From assembly GCA_963642705.1 (NCBI GenBank), contig CAVIHU010000027.1, forward strand, positions 1 to 26,281: a stretch of 26,281 nt of DNA, written 5' to 3'. Shown in pieces: positions 1 through 7,317 of this stretch; the first letter of the stretch is position 1, and each line of letters starts with the position of its first letter. The DNA is from UBA11524 sp963642705. GTDB taxonomy: Bacteria; Bacillota; Clostridia; Christensenellales; Aristaeellaceae. The position numbers and the translations under genes were made by a program. Under the pieces are notes generated by a model. That model did not search any database. It had not been told where the DNA came from and saw only the letters and a list, made by a program, of their open reading frames with translations.

Positions 1-108
1 TGTTGCGACTCCATTATACCATATCTCTAATGAACTTCCTTTTCTTTTTGAGGGGGTCATATCATTTTAACACATACACCTTCACTATGACTTTTTTCTC
101 AAAAGCCC

Positions 109-137
109 TTGACAATTGTCCGTGTTGGGTGTACAAT
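109..137 (+). promoter_or_regulatory. Sigma-A promoter of the tRNA-Met pair
   Basis: A perfect -35 box TTGACA (109-114) is followed after 17 bases by TACAAT (132-137), which differs from the -10 consensus at one position. It lies about 40 bases before the first tRNA and is the only good promoter seen there, so both tRNAs are probably co-transcribed. No gene is seen in 1-108. Confidence 0.85.
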
Positions 138-176
138 AAATTCTGTCGCCGATGAGTTTTCATCACGACTGAATAT

Positions 177-252
<76 letters not shown>

Positions 253-255
253 TTT

Positions 256-329
256 GGCTCAATAGCTCAGCTGGCCAGAGCATTCGGTTCATACCCGAAG
301 TGTCATAGGTTCGAATCCTATTTGAGCCA
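256..329 (+). tRNA. Elongator tRNA-Met (CAT)
   Basis: The acceptor stem pairs GGCTCAA (256-262) with TTGAGCC (322-328), A329 is the discriminator, and the T arm has a TTCGAAT loop. The anticodon loop TTCATAC has anticodon CAT and is closed by a TTCGG/CCGAA stem. The CGGTTCATACCCG anticodon arm resembles the elongator Met tRNA of Bacillus rather than the CAT-reading tRNA-Ile2, whose loop region is usually GGCTCATAACC. The 3' CCA is not encoded (CTA follows), so it must be added by a nucleotidyltransferase, unlike the tRNA just upstream. Confidence 0.9.
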
Positions 330-340
330 CTAACGAAGGG

Positions 341-387
341 CTGTCTCAGGATGATTTGTGTGAATCATACGAGGCAGTTCTTTTTTT
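341..387 (+). terminator. Intrinsic terminator after the tRNA pair
   Basis: CTGTCTC (341-347) pairs with GAGGCAG (371-377), an inner ATGATT/AATCAT stem (351-356/363-368) extends the hairpin, and seven T follow at 381-387. It closes the tRNA transcript. No feature was seen between it and the stop of the next gene at 466. Confidence 0.8.
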
Positions 388-465
388 ATGAAATCACAGC
401 CTTTATGGCACAAAGAAAGCGCCCAACCGGTCGTCAGACGCAAATAAGGCAATACCGGAATTTAT

Positions 466-927
466 TTATAGCTTTCTAATTGGAAAAAACATATAATTCT
501 TCCCTGTCTGTGGACAAGTAAAATCGTGGACTGCTCCTACTAATGGAATAGCATTATCTTTCAGATATTTTATTGCCTCTGAAAAGGCAGAATCATTTTC
601 ACATTCTATATAAATATATTCATAGCCAGGAATGATCCATTTTGTCCAACCATTGGGAGCCTCTGCGTCCTCCCTGCATTCTACCCCGGCAAGATAGAGT
701 CCCTTGTTGAAATCTTCCCACGGATTGAATGAGTGTGAGAAATCAGACATAACACCCCAAATACCACTGATATTTCCATTCCCATCTTTCTTAGCTAAAT
801 GTTGAACTTCGCCAAAGTGAGAATTTGCATCAGCCCATAATCTTTGAATGAAACCCTCTCCGTCTAAAGTTGAACCTTCTTTCCCAATCACAACAAAAGA
901 CTGCTTTACACGCCTTTCAGCTTTCAT
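466..927 (-). CDS. GyrI-like/AraC effector-binding domain protein
   Basis: A 153-residue stand-alone protein resembling the GyrI-like or AraC-type effector-binding fold. It begins with a short strand (ERRVKQSFVVIG) and contains the typical 'W..........G....' body, a GLYLAGVE segment, a 'WIIPGYEYIYIECE' strand and a C-terminal strand ending YMFFPI. Family members bind small hydrophobic ligands or inhibit gyrase; which applies here is unknown. No DNA-binding domain is present. I chose the ATG at 927 because it has GGGAGGAAAAC directly before it; an upstream TTG at 957 would add ten residues but has no ribosome binding site. The upstream unknown gene overlaps this start by 11 bases, so the two are probably translationally coupled. 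Confidence 0.75.
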   Translation of the reverse strand: MKAERRVKQSFVVIGKEGSTLDGEGFIQRLWADANSHFGEVQHLAKKDGNGNISGIWGVMSDFSHSFNPWEDFNKGLYLAGVECREDAEAPNGWTKWIIPGYEYIYIECENDSAFSEAIKYLKDNAIPLVGAVHDFTCPQTGKNYMFFPIRKL

Positions 928-1240
928 GTTTTCCTCCCGTAAATTCCGATTTGCCAATCAGATTATAACACACTGAAGTAACGTCCGCAAGCAGAGCAAT
1001 TACGGATATTTCCAATTCTGCCGAATGACGACCTTTGTGACGTTCCCCGTCCAGCCAACTGCATTTTTCCCCGGCAGCGGCATCGGGTGAATACAGGTTC
1101 AGAGTTAAGGCGATGCCGCCGAATGCGACTTTTTCGCCATCTGAGACAGCGAGATAAAGCTTTATTTCGCCGTTCCGGCAAAGGCGGAAATCTCGATTTG
1201 CATCCGGTAAACCTTCGACTTCCGCAATCATATCTGACAT
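917..1240 (-). CDS. Small protein of unknown function
   Basis: An open frame of 107 residues that I do not recognise. The start ATG (1240) is preceded by a purine-rich AGGATGAGG. The protein has an acidic N-terminal half, a central 'KLYLAVSDGEKVAFGGIALTL' stretch that looks like two beta strands, and a C-terminal ALLADV segment. Its last codons overlap the ribosome binding site and start of the effector-binding protein gene, which supports a two-gene minus-strand unit. Codon use resembles its neighbours. It could be the end of an older, larger gene. No competing frame on either strand in this interval has a good start site. Confidence 0.5.
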   Translation of the reverse strand: MSDMIAEVEGLPDANRDFRLCRNGEIKLYLAVSDGEKVAFGGIALTLNLYSPDAAAGEKCSWLDGERHKGRHSAELEISVIALLADVTSVCYNLIGKSEFTGGKHES

Positions 1241-1283
1241 TGCCTCATCCTATTTTCTTCGCCTCATGGTAGTTTTGTTGTTC

Positions 1284-1331
1284 TTGCGTAAGCGCTTGTC
1301 TTGCGGTATAATATAGGTAACACTCCGCAAG
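1284..1331 (+). promoter_or_regulatory. TetR gene promoter with an inverted repeat (possible operator)
   Basis: TTGCGT (1284-1289), a 17-base spacer and TATAAT (1307-1312) form a good promoter. CTTGCGG (1300-1306) directly before the -10 box is repeated in inverted orientation as CCGCAAG (1325-1331) around the expected +10. The arms flank the -10 box and transcription start, a plausible place for autorepression by the downstream TetR protein. The 18-base spacing between arms is long for TetR, so an mRNA structure is an alternative. Confidence 0.6.
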
Positions 1332-1346
1332 AGAGGGGGAAACTGC

Positions 1347-1901
1347 ATGTCACAGGTGACGAAACGTGCGCTGGAACAGTCACTGAAAAATCTTCTCCTT
1401 AAAAAGCCGCTGACGAAGATCACAATCAACGACATCGCCGAGGATTGCGGCATCAACCGCATGACCTTCTATTACCATTTCAAGGATATCTATGATCTCG
1501 TCGAATGGTCGTGCCTTGAGGATGCGCGCAAGGCGCTGGAGGAAAAGAAAACCTGCGAAACATGGCAGCAGGGCTTTATCCAGCTCTTTGAATCCGTGCG
1601 TGAAAACAAGCCGTTTATCATGAACGTCTATCGTTGCGTGCACCATGAGCAGGTGGAGAAATACCTGAAGCCGCTGGTGGACAATCTGCTGCTCGGCGTA
1701 ATCAACGAGGATGCAGCAGGCATGAACGTGCGCGACGAGGACAAAGCGTTTATTGCACAGATTTATTCGTATGTGTTCGTCGGGCTGATGCTCGATTGGA
1801 TTTCCGACGATATGCGCGAGGATCCCGAAGCGCTGGTCAGTCGCCTGGCGCTGGTATTGAATGGCACTGTTTCGCAGGCACTTGGCAGATTCAGAATGTG
1901 A
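1347..1901 (+). CDS. TetR/AcrR-family regulator (DhaS-like)
   Basis: A 184-residue regulator of normal family length. Residues about 8-52 form the TetR DNA-binding domain: 'LLLKKPLTKITINDIAEDCGINRMTFYYHFKDIYDL' contains the helix-turn-helix and the typical F-Y-Y-H-F recognition helix. The rest is an all-helical ligand domain of the TetR_C/DhaS type, common in Clostridia. The start at 1347 follows AGAGAGGGGG. It has its own promoter with a flanking inverted repeat and its own terminator. It sits immediately upstream of, and in the same direction as, the oleate hydratase gene, so control of that gene, perhaps with a fatty acid as ligand, is a reasonable but unproven guess. Confidence 0.88.
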   Translation: MSQVTKRALEQSLKNLLLKKPLTKITINDIAEDCGINRMTFYYHFKDIYDLVEWSCLEDARKALEEKKTCETWQQGFIQLFESVRENKPFIMNVYRCVHHEQVEKYLKPLVDNLLLGVINEDAAGMNVRDEDKAFIAQIYSYVFVGLMLDWISDDMREDPEALVSRLALVLNGTVSQALGRFRM

Positions 1902-1947
1902 TTTCATCATTTCGCCCGTGTTGATGAAAAAATTGACACTTTCGTTT

Positions 1948-1981
1948 CCCGTGATAAAAGTCTTATCACGGGACTTTTTTT
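1948..1981 (+). terminator. Intrinsic terminator after the TetR gene
   Basis: A perfect 10-bp stem, CCCGTGATAA (1948-1957) with TTATCACGGG (1963-1972), has a five-base loop and is followed by AC and a seven-T run. It separates the regulator from the oleate hydratase gene. Confidence 0.92.
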
Positions 1982-1986
1982 GTTGA

Positions 1987-2044
1987 TTGCAGATTTTCCC
2001 CGCGCGGATATAATAAAGGCAACACCGCACAATTCGGCGGTGTT
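1987..2044 (+). promoter_or_regulatory. Oleate hydratase promoter with inverted repeat in the leader
   Basis: TTGCAG (1987-1992), 16 bases, then TATAAT (2009-2014) form the likely promoter. AACACCGC (2021-2028) and GCGGTGTT (2037-2044) form an 8-bp inverted repeat exactly where transcription should start. It could be an operator or a 5' mRNA hairpin. A similar sequence recurs at 4122-4175 (see the repeat entry). Confidence 0.6.
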
Positions 2045-2081
2045 ACCTAAAATCATCAAACAAGACAGGAGGAAATGAATC

Positions 2082-3875
2082 ATGTATTATTCCGCAGGCA
2101 CTTATGAATCCTTCGCGCATCCGGAGAAGCCGGAAGGCGTGGATAAGAAATCGGCATATATCATCGGCACCGGTCTGGCGGGTCTTACCGCGGCGTTCTA
2201 TCTGGTGCGCGACGGTCAGATGAAGGGAGAGCACATTCACCTTCTGGAAAAGCTCGAGCTGGCAGGCGGCAGCTGCGACGGCCGCAAGGACGTGACCAAG
2301 GGCTTCTTCATGCGCGGCGGACGCGAGATGGACAATCATTTCGAGGTCATGTGGGACACCTTCCGCGACGTGCCCTCCATCGAGACACCGGGCGTCTCTG
2401 TTCTGGATGAATATTATTGGCTCAACAAGCACGACCCCAACTACTCTCTGTGCCGCGCCAGCGTGAATCGCGGCGAGGATGCCCACACCGACAAACAGTT
2501 CAAGCTGGATAAGAGCTCTGCCATGGCACTGTCCAAGCTGTTCATGACCCCTGAAAAGGATCTGGAGGACAAGAAGATTTCCGAGGTGCTGCCCGAGTCC
2601 TTCTGGAAAACCAACTTCTGGCTGTACTGGCAGACCATGTTCGCGTTCCAGCGCTGGTCGAGCGCGCTGGAGATGAAGCGCTATCTCTGCCGCTATGTCC
2701 ATCATATCGACGGTCTGCCGGATTTCAGCGCCCTTCGCTTCACCAAATACAACCAGTATGAGAGCATGATCCTGCCGCTGGTGAAATATCTGGAAAGCCA
2801 CGGCGTGAAGATCGAATATGGCATGGACGTAAAGAACGTCGTGATCGCGCACGAGGGCGACAAGATGGTCGCCAAGCAGATCGTATACGTCAAGGACGGT
2901 GAAACACAGACCATCGACCTGATCGAGGATGATCTCGTGTTCATCACCAACGGCTGCTGCACCGACACCTCCTGCTACGGCGATCAGACCCACGCGCCCG
3001 ATCTGTCCGGCGTTGAAAACGGCAAGGGCGAATCCTGGGACATGTGGAAGGCGATCTCCGCGCAGGCGACGCATGGCGAATTCGGCAATCCCGAAGCGTT
3101 CTGCTCGGATGTGGACGCGACGAACTGGATGAGCGCTACCGTGGCAACCTCCGATGAGGAGATCATCCGCCACATCATGAACATCTGCAAGCGCGATCCC
3201 CGCTCCGGCAAGGTGACCACCGGCGGCATCGTCACCGTCAAGGACAGCACCGACAACTGGTATCTGTCCTGGACCATCAACCGCCAGCCTCAGTTCAAGT
3301 CTCAGGACAAGAACATGGTGCTCGTATGGCTGTATTCGCTGAATACCAATACGGAGGGCAACTACGTCAAGAAGGCGATGCGCGATTGCACCGGCGAGGA
3401 GGTCTGCCGCGAATGGCTGTATCATATCGGCATTCCGAAGGATCGAATCGAAGCGCTGGCGCATGAGAAGTGCAATACCACCACCTGCTTCATGCCGTAT
3501 ATCAACGCCTTCTTCCAGCCGCGCAAGGAATCCGATCGCCCGAAGGTCGTGCCGGACGGCGCAGTGAACTTCGCCTTCATCGGTCAGTTCGCCGAAACCC
3601 CGCGCGATACCATCTTCACCACCGAGTATTCGATGCGCACCGGCATGGAGTCGGTGTACACGCTTTTGAACGTTGATCGCGGCGTGCCGGAGGTCTGGGG
3701 CAGCAAATACGATGTGCGCGAGATCCTGCGCGCCTGCTACTACGCCATCGACAAGAAGCCCATCAGCGAGGCGCCTCTGTCCTTCAAGGAAAAGGAAATC
3801 CTCAAGGTAGTCCTGAAAAAGGTCAGGGGCACCGATCTTGAGCTCCTGCTGAAGGAAAGCGGATTGATCGAGTAA
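2082..3875 (+). CDS. ohyA: Oleate hydratase (FAD-dependent, MCRA family)
   Basis: A 597-residue member of the oleate hydratase/MCRA family, which adds water to the cis-9 double bond of unsaturated fatty acids (oleate to 10-hydroxystearate) using FAD as a structural cofactor. It is a peripheral membrane enzyme that detoxifies host or diet fatty acids. The FAD-binding Rossmann motif GTGLAGLTAAFYL lies at residues 29-41. E82 in 'RGGREMDNHFE' and Y201 in 'MKRYLCRY' fall at the same positions as the catalytic Glu82 and Tyr201 reported for Staphylococcus aureus OhyA. Length is normal for the family. The start at 2082 follows GACAGGAGGAAATGAATC. It is monocistronic and downstream of a TetR gene. Confidence 0.96.
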   Translation: MYYSAGTYESFAHPEKPEGVDKKSAYIIGTGLAGLTAAFYLVRDGQMKGEHIHLLEKLELAGGSCDGRKDVTKGFFMRGGREMDNHFEVMWDTFRDVPSIETPGVSVLDEYYWLNKHDPNYSLCRASVNRGEDAHTDKQFKLDKSSAMALSKLFMTPEKDLEDKKISEVLPESFWKTNFWLYWQTMFAFQRWSSALEMKRYLCRYVHHIDGLPDFSALRFTKYNQYESMILPLVKYLESHGVKIEYGMDVKNVVIAHEGDKMVAKQIVYVKDGETQTIDLIEDDLVFITNGCCTDTSCYGDQTHAPDLSGVENGKGESWDMWKAISAQATHGEFGNPEAFCSDVDATNWMSATVATSDEEIIRHIMNICKRDPRSGKVTTGGIVTVKDSTDNWYLSWTINRQPQFKSQDKNMVLVWLYSLNTNTEGNYVKKAMRDCTGEEVCREWLYHIGIPKDRIEALAHEKCNTTTCFMPYINAFFQPRKESDRPKVVPDGAVNFAFIGQFAETPRDTIFTTEYSMRTGMESVYTLLNVDRGVPEVWGSKYDVREILRACYYAIDKKPISEAPLSFKEKEILKVVLKKVRGTDLELLLKESGLIE

Positions 3876-3883
3876 AAGCAAAC

Positions 3884-3908
3884 GGGCGCCGGGTGGATTC
3901 CGGCGCCC
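3884..3908 (+). terminator. GC-rich hairpin after the oleate hydratase
   Basis: GGGCGCCGG (3884-3892) pairs perfectly with CCGGCGCCC (3900-3908), only nine bases after the stop codon. The usual T run is missing (TATATCAC follows), so it may stabilise the 3' end or terminate weakly. Confidence 0.6.
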
Positions 3909-4041
3909 TATATCACAGATGGAAAACAGGCGTAATTCCGGCATACGCAAGCAATCCTTCTTATCCCGCGGTTGTTCAGAGCAGGAGGTCACCTTCGCTT
4001 TTTCTGCTTTTCGTTATGCTTGGAAACCTGCGGAAATGGTT

Positions 4042-4083
4042 TGCGGCACGCATCCCTTAAAAGGCTTGCGTGCCGCATTTTCT
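4042..4083. terminator. Long hairpin, possible terminator
   Basis: TGCGGCACGCA (4042-4052) pairs with TGCGTGCCGCA (4067-4077), and an inner CCTT/AAGG can extend the stem. TTTTCT follows on the plus strand. It lies in the 297-base interval between the converging oleate hydratase and anti-sigma genes and may end plus-strand transcription. I see no gene in that interval. Confidence 0.6.
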
Positions 4084-4121
4084 GTTATGGGAAGAATGCT
4101 GCGTTTTTTCGGCATTCGACT

Positions 4122-4175
4122 TAAGGCAGCACCGTGCGATTCGGCAGCATCGCTGATTTGTACGGTGTCGCCTTA
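4122..4175. repeat. Small inverted-repeat element, related to the sequence at 2017-2044
   Basis: The ends TAAGGCAGCACCGT (from 4122) and ACGGTGTCGCCTTA (to 4175) are inverted copies with about two mismatches around a ~26-base centre. The left half (AAGGCAGCACCGTGCGATTCGGC) matches the ohyA leader (AAGGCAACACCGCACAATTCGGC) with few changes. The element ends on the stop codon of the anti-sigma gene. Two copies in one window suggest a dispersed intergenic palindrome family. Confidence 0.45.
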
Positions 4176-6674
4176 GTTAAATCCTTCATCCAACACAAGG
4201 CCTCCAAACCAGCATTCATCCGGGGAAGTGCCGTCAATGCCCAGCAGCGCCATATTGGATGAGCGGCGACGGATTGTGTAGACCTCGCCGGTCAGCGCAT
4301 CGACCTCAGCGACATAGGCGCTGCCGTCGCTCAGCGTGAGGGAGAGCTTCCAGACGCTGCTGCCGTCGGACGCTTCCATCAGCACGCCGCCGCGAAGCGT
4401 CCATTCGTCCGCCTCCAGCGCACGCGCCGCATATGCCGCCGCAAGACTCTTTGACAGCGCGTTGTCCGGCACATCGGGATAATTCGTCTGCTTCAGGCAC
4501 GTCAGTGCAAGGCTCGCGGAGCTGTCCGTGCTCATGCAGACCGCCTCGCGGAACGCGCGCAGCGTGGCAGGCTCCCAATCCTGCATGTTTGCACCGTACA
4601 GGCGGACATAGCGGCTGACAATATACTTCACCTGCATGCCGTAGATGATGCCCGGCGTATTACCGCATGTGCCAAGCGTCATCGTGCCCTCGCGGACATC
4701 CTCCGTCAGCTCCTTCCACGCGCGGACGGTCAGCAGCTGCAATGCCCACGGCGCGCCGATGGATGTCATTTTCGCCGTGCCCGCACTGCTCAGGTCGCTG
4801 TCGCGCACATCCACCGCGTAGCAGCCGACATCCGTTGACAGCAGGAAGTGCCAGATGACCTCATCGCCATCCCGAAGCAGCAGCATCTGCCAGTCATAGC
4901 AGACATGCGTGTCCAGTGTGGCCAATGCCGCTTGCAGTGCCGCCGACTGCGTGTGCGTCACCTTGTCCGAAAGCGACGATGCGATTTCCTGATTCATCAG
5001 CGCGTCCGCCAAGGCTGTCATGCCGTCCTCCGCAAGCTTTTCGGCTGCGGATTCCTCCGCCATGCGCTCCGCCAGAACCGATTTCATGGTCGTCAGGCAT
5101 GCTTCGTTGTAGCTTGAAGGCAAATAGCCGTCCATCAGCATGGTGAAGCGCACCGAATCGAGGGGATTCAGGTTGCAGCCGACATCGAGCGCCTCGCCGT
5201 ACCAGTCCAGCGCCGTCCAATACGTGTCGCCCTGCGCAACGCCTTCCGTTTCCTTCGTGAAAATCACGACTGCGCTGCCGGTATCCATGCCGAAGAGCTC
5301 GGCGAGAGAATCCTCGACATAGGCGTTGTAGGCAGCGTCCAGCACATGCCCGTAGCGGCCTTCGATGGCGGATTGTGCGGCGGACAACGCCGTTTCCTCA
5401 TCCAGAACGGGAACGCCGCGCGTCACGTCTGCATAATCGATGGTGGAAATAAGCTGGCTCGGGAAAAATTCCTCGGTCAAGCCGTATCGTGCGCCGGTCG
5501 TTTCGGTCAGCAGGTCGCCCGTGTTGCCGTCCAGCTCCAGATAGATCAGGCTCTGACCGCCCGACGCACCCGTCTGACGAACAGCGACCTTCCACATGCT
5601 GCCCGATGTGCCGGCAATGTACTGGGCCGCGATAACGCTGCTCTTGTCCGTATTCAGCAGCACTTCCGCCGCAGCAATCGCCTGCTCACGCGTCAGGGCG
5701 GTGTCCGGAATTTCCGGAAAGCCGTCGCGTCCGACGCTCAGGAACAGCTGATGTACCGTCTGCAGCGTGCTTTCGTCCGCATCGGCCAGCGCCAGCACGT
5801 ACACGCGCAGCTGCTGATTCGTCCATGTGTGCATATCATAGCCGAAAATGCGTCGGAAGCCGGCTGTCACCTCATCCGCCGTGTGGCCTATGCCTGCGCC
5901 GCGCTCGCTGCGCATCCGGCAGATGTCGCCCGTTGAAGCATCAACCGAGACCTCGTAATTCGTCCCAAAGGCGTTCGTCGAATCGAACGATACGCAGTAG
6001 TATGCGCCAGAGCAGGTGCCGTCGCTCGCGCCGGAAAGGAAGCGGATGCCGGTGGTGTAGAAATCCTCGCGGCTGAAGTCCGCCTGTGCATCGTCGTTTT
6101 CACGGATGTACTGCACGGCGGCGTCAACAGCCTCCTGCGATGTGATTTCGGTTGACAAAGGCTCGCGCGTCATGGTCGGCAGAATGCCCAGATAGCCGAT
6201 CTTTTTCAGCGTCCGGCTCAGCAATGCCTGCGATGCGATCGGCCACTGCGCGATGGACGTATTCGGCGCGCAGATTTCCTCCAGCAGCTCCGACAGCGAG
6301 GTGCCGCCAGCCGCGTCAATTTCATCAAGCAGCGCTTCCATTTCCTCGCTGCTGAGGGAAACAGGCAGATCCGTGTCCGTCAGCAGATCACGTGCCTGCT
6401 CTGATGTCAGCCAGTCGCCCTGCCGCGTCACGTCTTTCGTCTGCGATGCGGTCTGCGTGCGGTAGACCGCAGTGCCGAGCACCGCGCCGACAGCGACAAA
6501 AAGCACCAGCAGCGCCGCCGCCGCCCGCATCGGGCTTGTTCGTCTCTTCGGGAACGTTCGCCGGGACGGCACGTCCTGTGAATGAATGCGCTGCATCACC
6601 GCGTCAATCTGCCTGTCGGTGACGCGCATGCCGCCAAGATTCGTGTCAATTGCTCTTTTCAGTCTGTCAGACAT
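4173..6674 (-). CDS. Membrane-anchored anti-sigma-like protein with large extracytoplasmic region
   Basis: A predicted 833-residue single-pass membrane protein. About 48 basic cytoplasmic residues come first, then one hydrophobic segment (about 50-71, AAAALLVLFVAVGAVLGTAVY), then a very long outer region. That region contains at least three PepSY-like strand motifs ending in 'D..TG': 'YEVSVDASTGDIC', 'IYLELDGNTGDLL' and 'YVAEVDALTGEVY'. Its start overlaps the stop of the ECF sigma gene by 8 bases (ATGTCTGA), with GGGAGG 8 bases before this ATG; the upstream GTG at 6683 sits directly on the SD and is unlikely. Gene order and topology indicate the cognate anti-sigma/sensor that holds the sigma factor at the membrane. 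I see no recognisable zinc anti-sigma (ZAS) HxxxCxxC motif. The signal sensed is unknown. Confidence 0.7.
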   Translation of the reverse strand: MSDRLKRAIDTNLGGMRVTDRQIDAVMQRIHSQDVPSRRTFPKRRTSPMRAAAALLVLFVAVGAVLGTAVYRTQTASQTKDVTRQGDWLTSEQARDLLTDTDLPVSLSSEEMEALLDEIDAAGGTSLSELLEEICAPNTSIAQWPIASQALLSRTLKKIGYLGILPTMTREPLSTEITSQEAVDAAVQYIRENDDAQADFSREDFYTTGIRFLSGASDGTCSGAYYCVSFDSTNAFGTNYEVSVDASTGDICRMRSERGAGIGHTADEVTAGFRRIFGYDMHTWTNQQLRVYVLALADADESTLQTVHQLFLSVGRDGFPEIPDTALTREQAIAAAEVLLNTDKSSVIAAQYIAGTSGSMWKVAVRQTGASGGQSLIYLELDGNTGDLLTETTGARYGLTEEFFPSQLISTIDYADVTRGVPVLDEETALSAAQSAIEGRYGHVLDAAYNAYVEDSLAELFGMDTGSAVVIFTKETEGVAQGDTYWTALDWYGEALDVGCNLNPLDSVRFTMLMDGYLPSSYNEACLTTMKSVLAERMAEESAAEKLAEDGMTALADALMNQEIASSLSDKVTHTQSAALQAALATLDTHVCYDWQMLLLRDGDEVIWHFLLSTDVGCYAVDVRDSDLSSAGTAKMTSIGAPWALQLLTVRAWKELTEDVREGTMTLGTCGNTPGIIYGMQVKYIVSRYVRLYGANMQDWEPATLRAFREAVCMSTDSSASLALTCLKQTNYPDVPDNALSKSLAAAYAARALEADEWTLRGGVLMEASDGSSVWKLSLTLSDGSAYVAEVDALTGEVYTIRRRSSNMALLGIDGTSPDECWFGGLVLDEGFN

Positions 6675-7179
6675 CGCGTTCACCTCCCGTCAGCGATATT
6701 TTCAGCGTCGCCTCCGCCTTTTTCAGCCGCGTGTGAACGGTTGATTTGCTCACACCCAGCGATGCGGCGGTCTCCTCCAGCGTCATGTTCTGATAGTAGT
6801 ACAGCAGCAGCGGCTCCTTGAGCGTATCCGGCAATCGCAGGATGTCCAGCATCAGCGAACGATCCTCCGGCTCAACGCCGACAACGCCCTGCGGCAAATC
6901 CTCCAGCGCCGTCCGCATGTCGATGTGCCGGAACCAGCGCCGCCGCCGGTAATCGCGGCAGATGTTGATGGCAATGCGGATAAGCCACGTTTTCGGGCTT
7001 GCGTTGCGCTCCTTGAAATTGTCCATCGCGCGCCAGGCCCGCAGGAAGGTATCCTGCATGGCGTCCTCCGCCTCGCTCGCATCGGACAGAATCACGAAGC
7101 AGATTCGGAGAATGTCTGTGCCGTAGGTACGCATCCACGATTCCAGCGTTTGCTCTTTGCTGCTCTGCTCCACCGGCAT
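6667..7179 (-). CDS. ECF-type RNA polymerase sigma factor
   Basis: A 170-residue ECF sigma factor. Region 2, with 'DAMQDTFLRAWRAM' at about residues 39-52, binds core RNA polymerase and the -10 element. Region 4 (about 110-160, 'TLEETAASLGVSKSTVHTRLKKAE') is the helix-turn-helix for the -35 element. The start at 7179 has a near-perfect AAGGAGGTGTC before it. It is translationally coupled to the downstream membrane protein gene. ECF factors of this kind usually activate their own operon in response to envelope stress. I could not convincingly place a typical AAC/CGTC autoregulated promoter in 7180-7260. Confidence 0.93.
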   Translation of the reverse strand: MPVEQSSKEQTLESWMRTYGTDILRICFVILSDASEAEDAMQDTFLRAWRAMDNFKERNASPKTWLIRIAINICRDYRRRRWFRHIDMRTALEDLPQGVVGVEPEDRSLMLDILRLPDTLKEPLLLYYYQNMTLEETAASLGVSKSTVHTRLKKAEATLKISLTGGERDV

Positions 7180-7263
7180 GACACCTCCTTTCCGATCAGA
7201 TACTCCCTGTATTCATTAAACGAAATTCAGGGGGGATTTTTTTTGCTTTTATGAAAATCTTTT

Positions 7264-7300
7264 TCAAAAAAGACCGCTGCACGGTGAAATGCAGCGGTCT
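7264..7300 (-). terminator. Intrinsic terminator after the purine permease
   Basis: AGACCGCTGCA (7271-7281) pairs with TGCAGCGGTCT (7290-7300) in a perfect 11-bp stem. Read on the minus strand, a T-rich run (TTTTTGAAAA) follows. It sits 17 bases after the permease stop codon. Confidence 0.88.
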
Positions 7301-7317
7301 GAGAAAACCGAATGGAA

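Noticed and set aside
256..329. Reading the second CAT tRNA as tRNA-Ile2 (lysidine-modified)
   Set aside because: The anticodon arm CGGTTCATACCCG fits elongator Met. Ile2 usually has GGCTCATAACC. Not fully excluded without a classifier.
2043..3992. A 649-codon open frame on the minus strand opposite the oleate hydratase
   Set aside because: It is a mirror of the GC-rich codons of a clearly recognised gene, with no ribosome binding site and a low-complexity Ala/His/Val-rich product.
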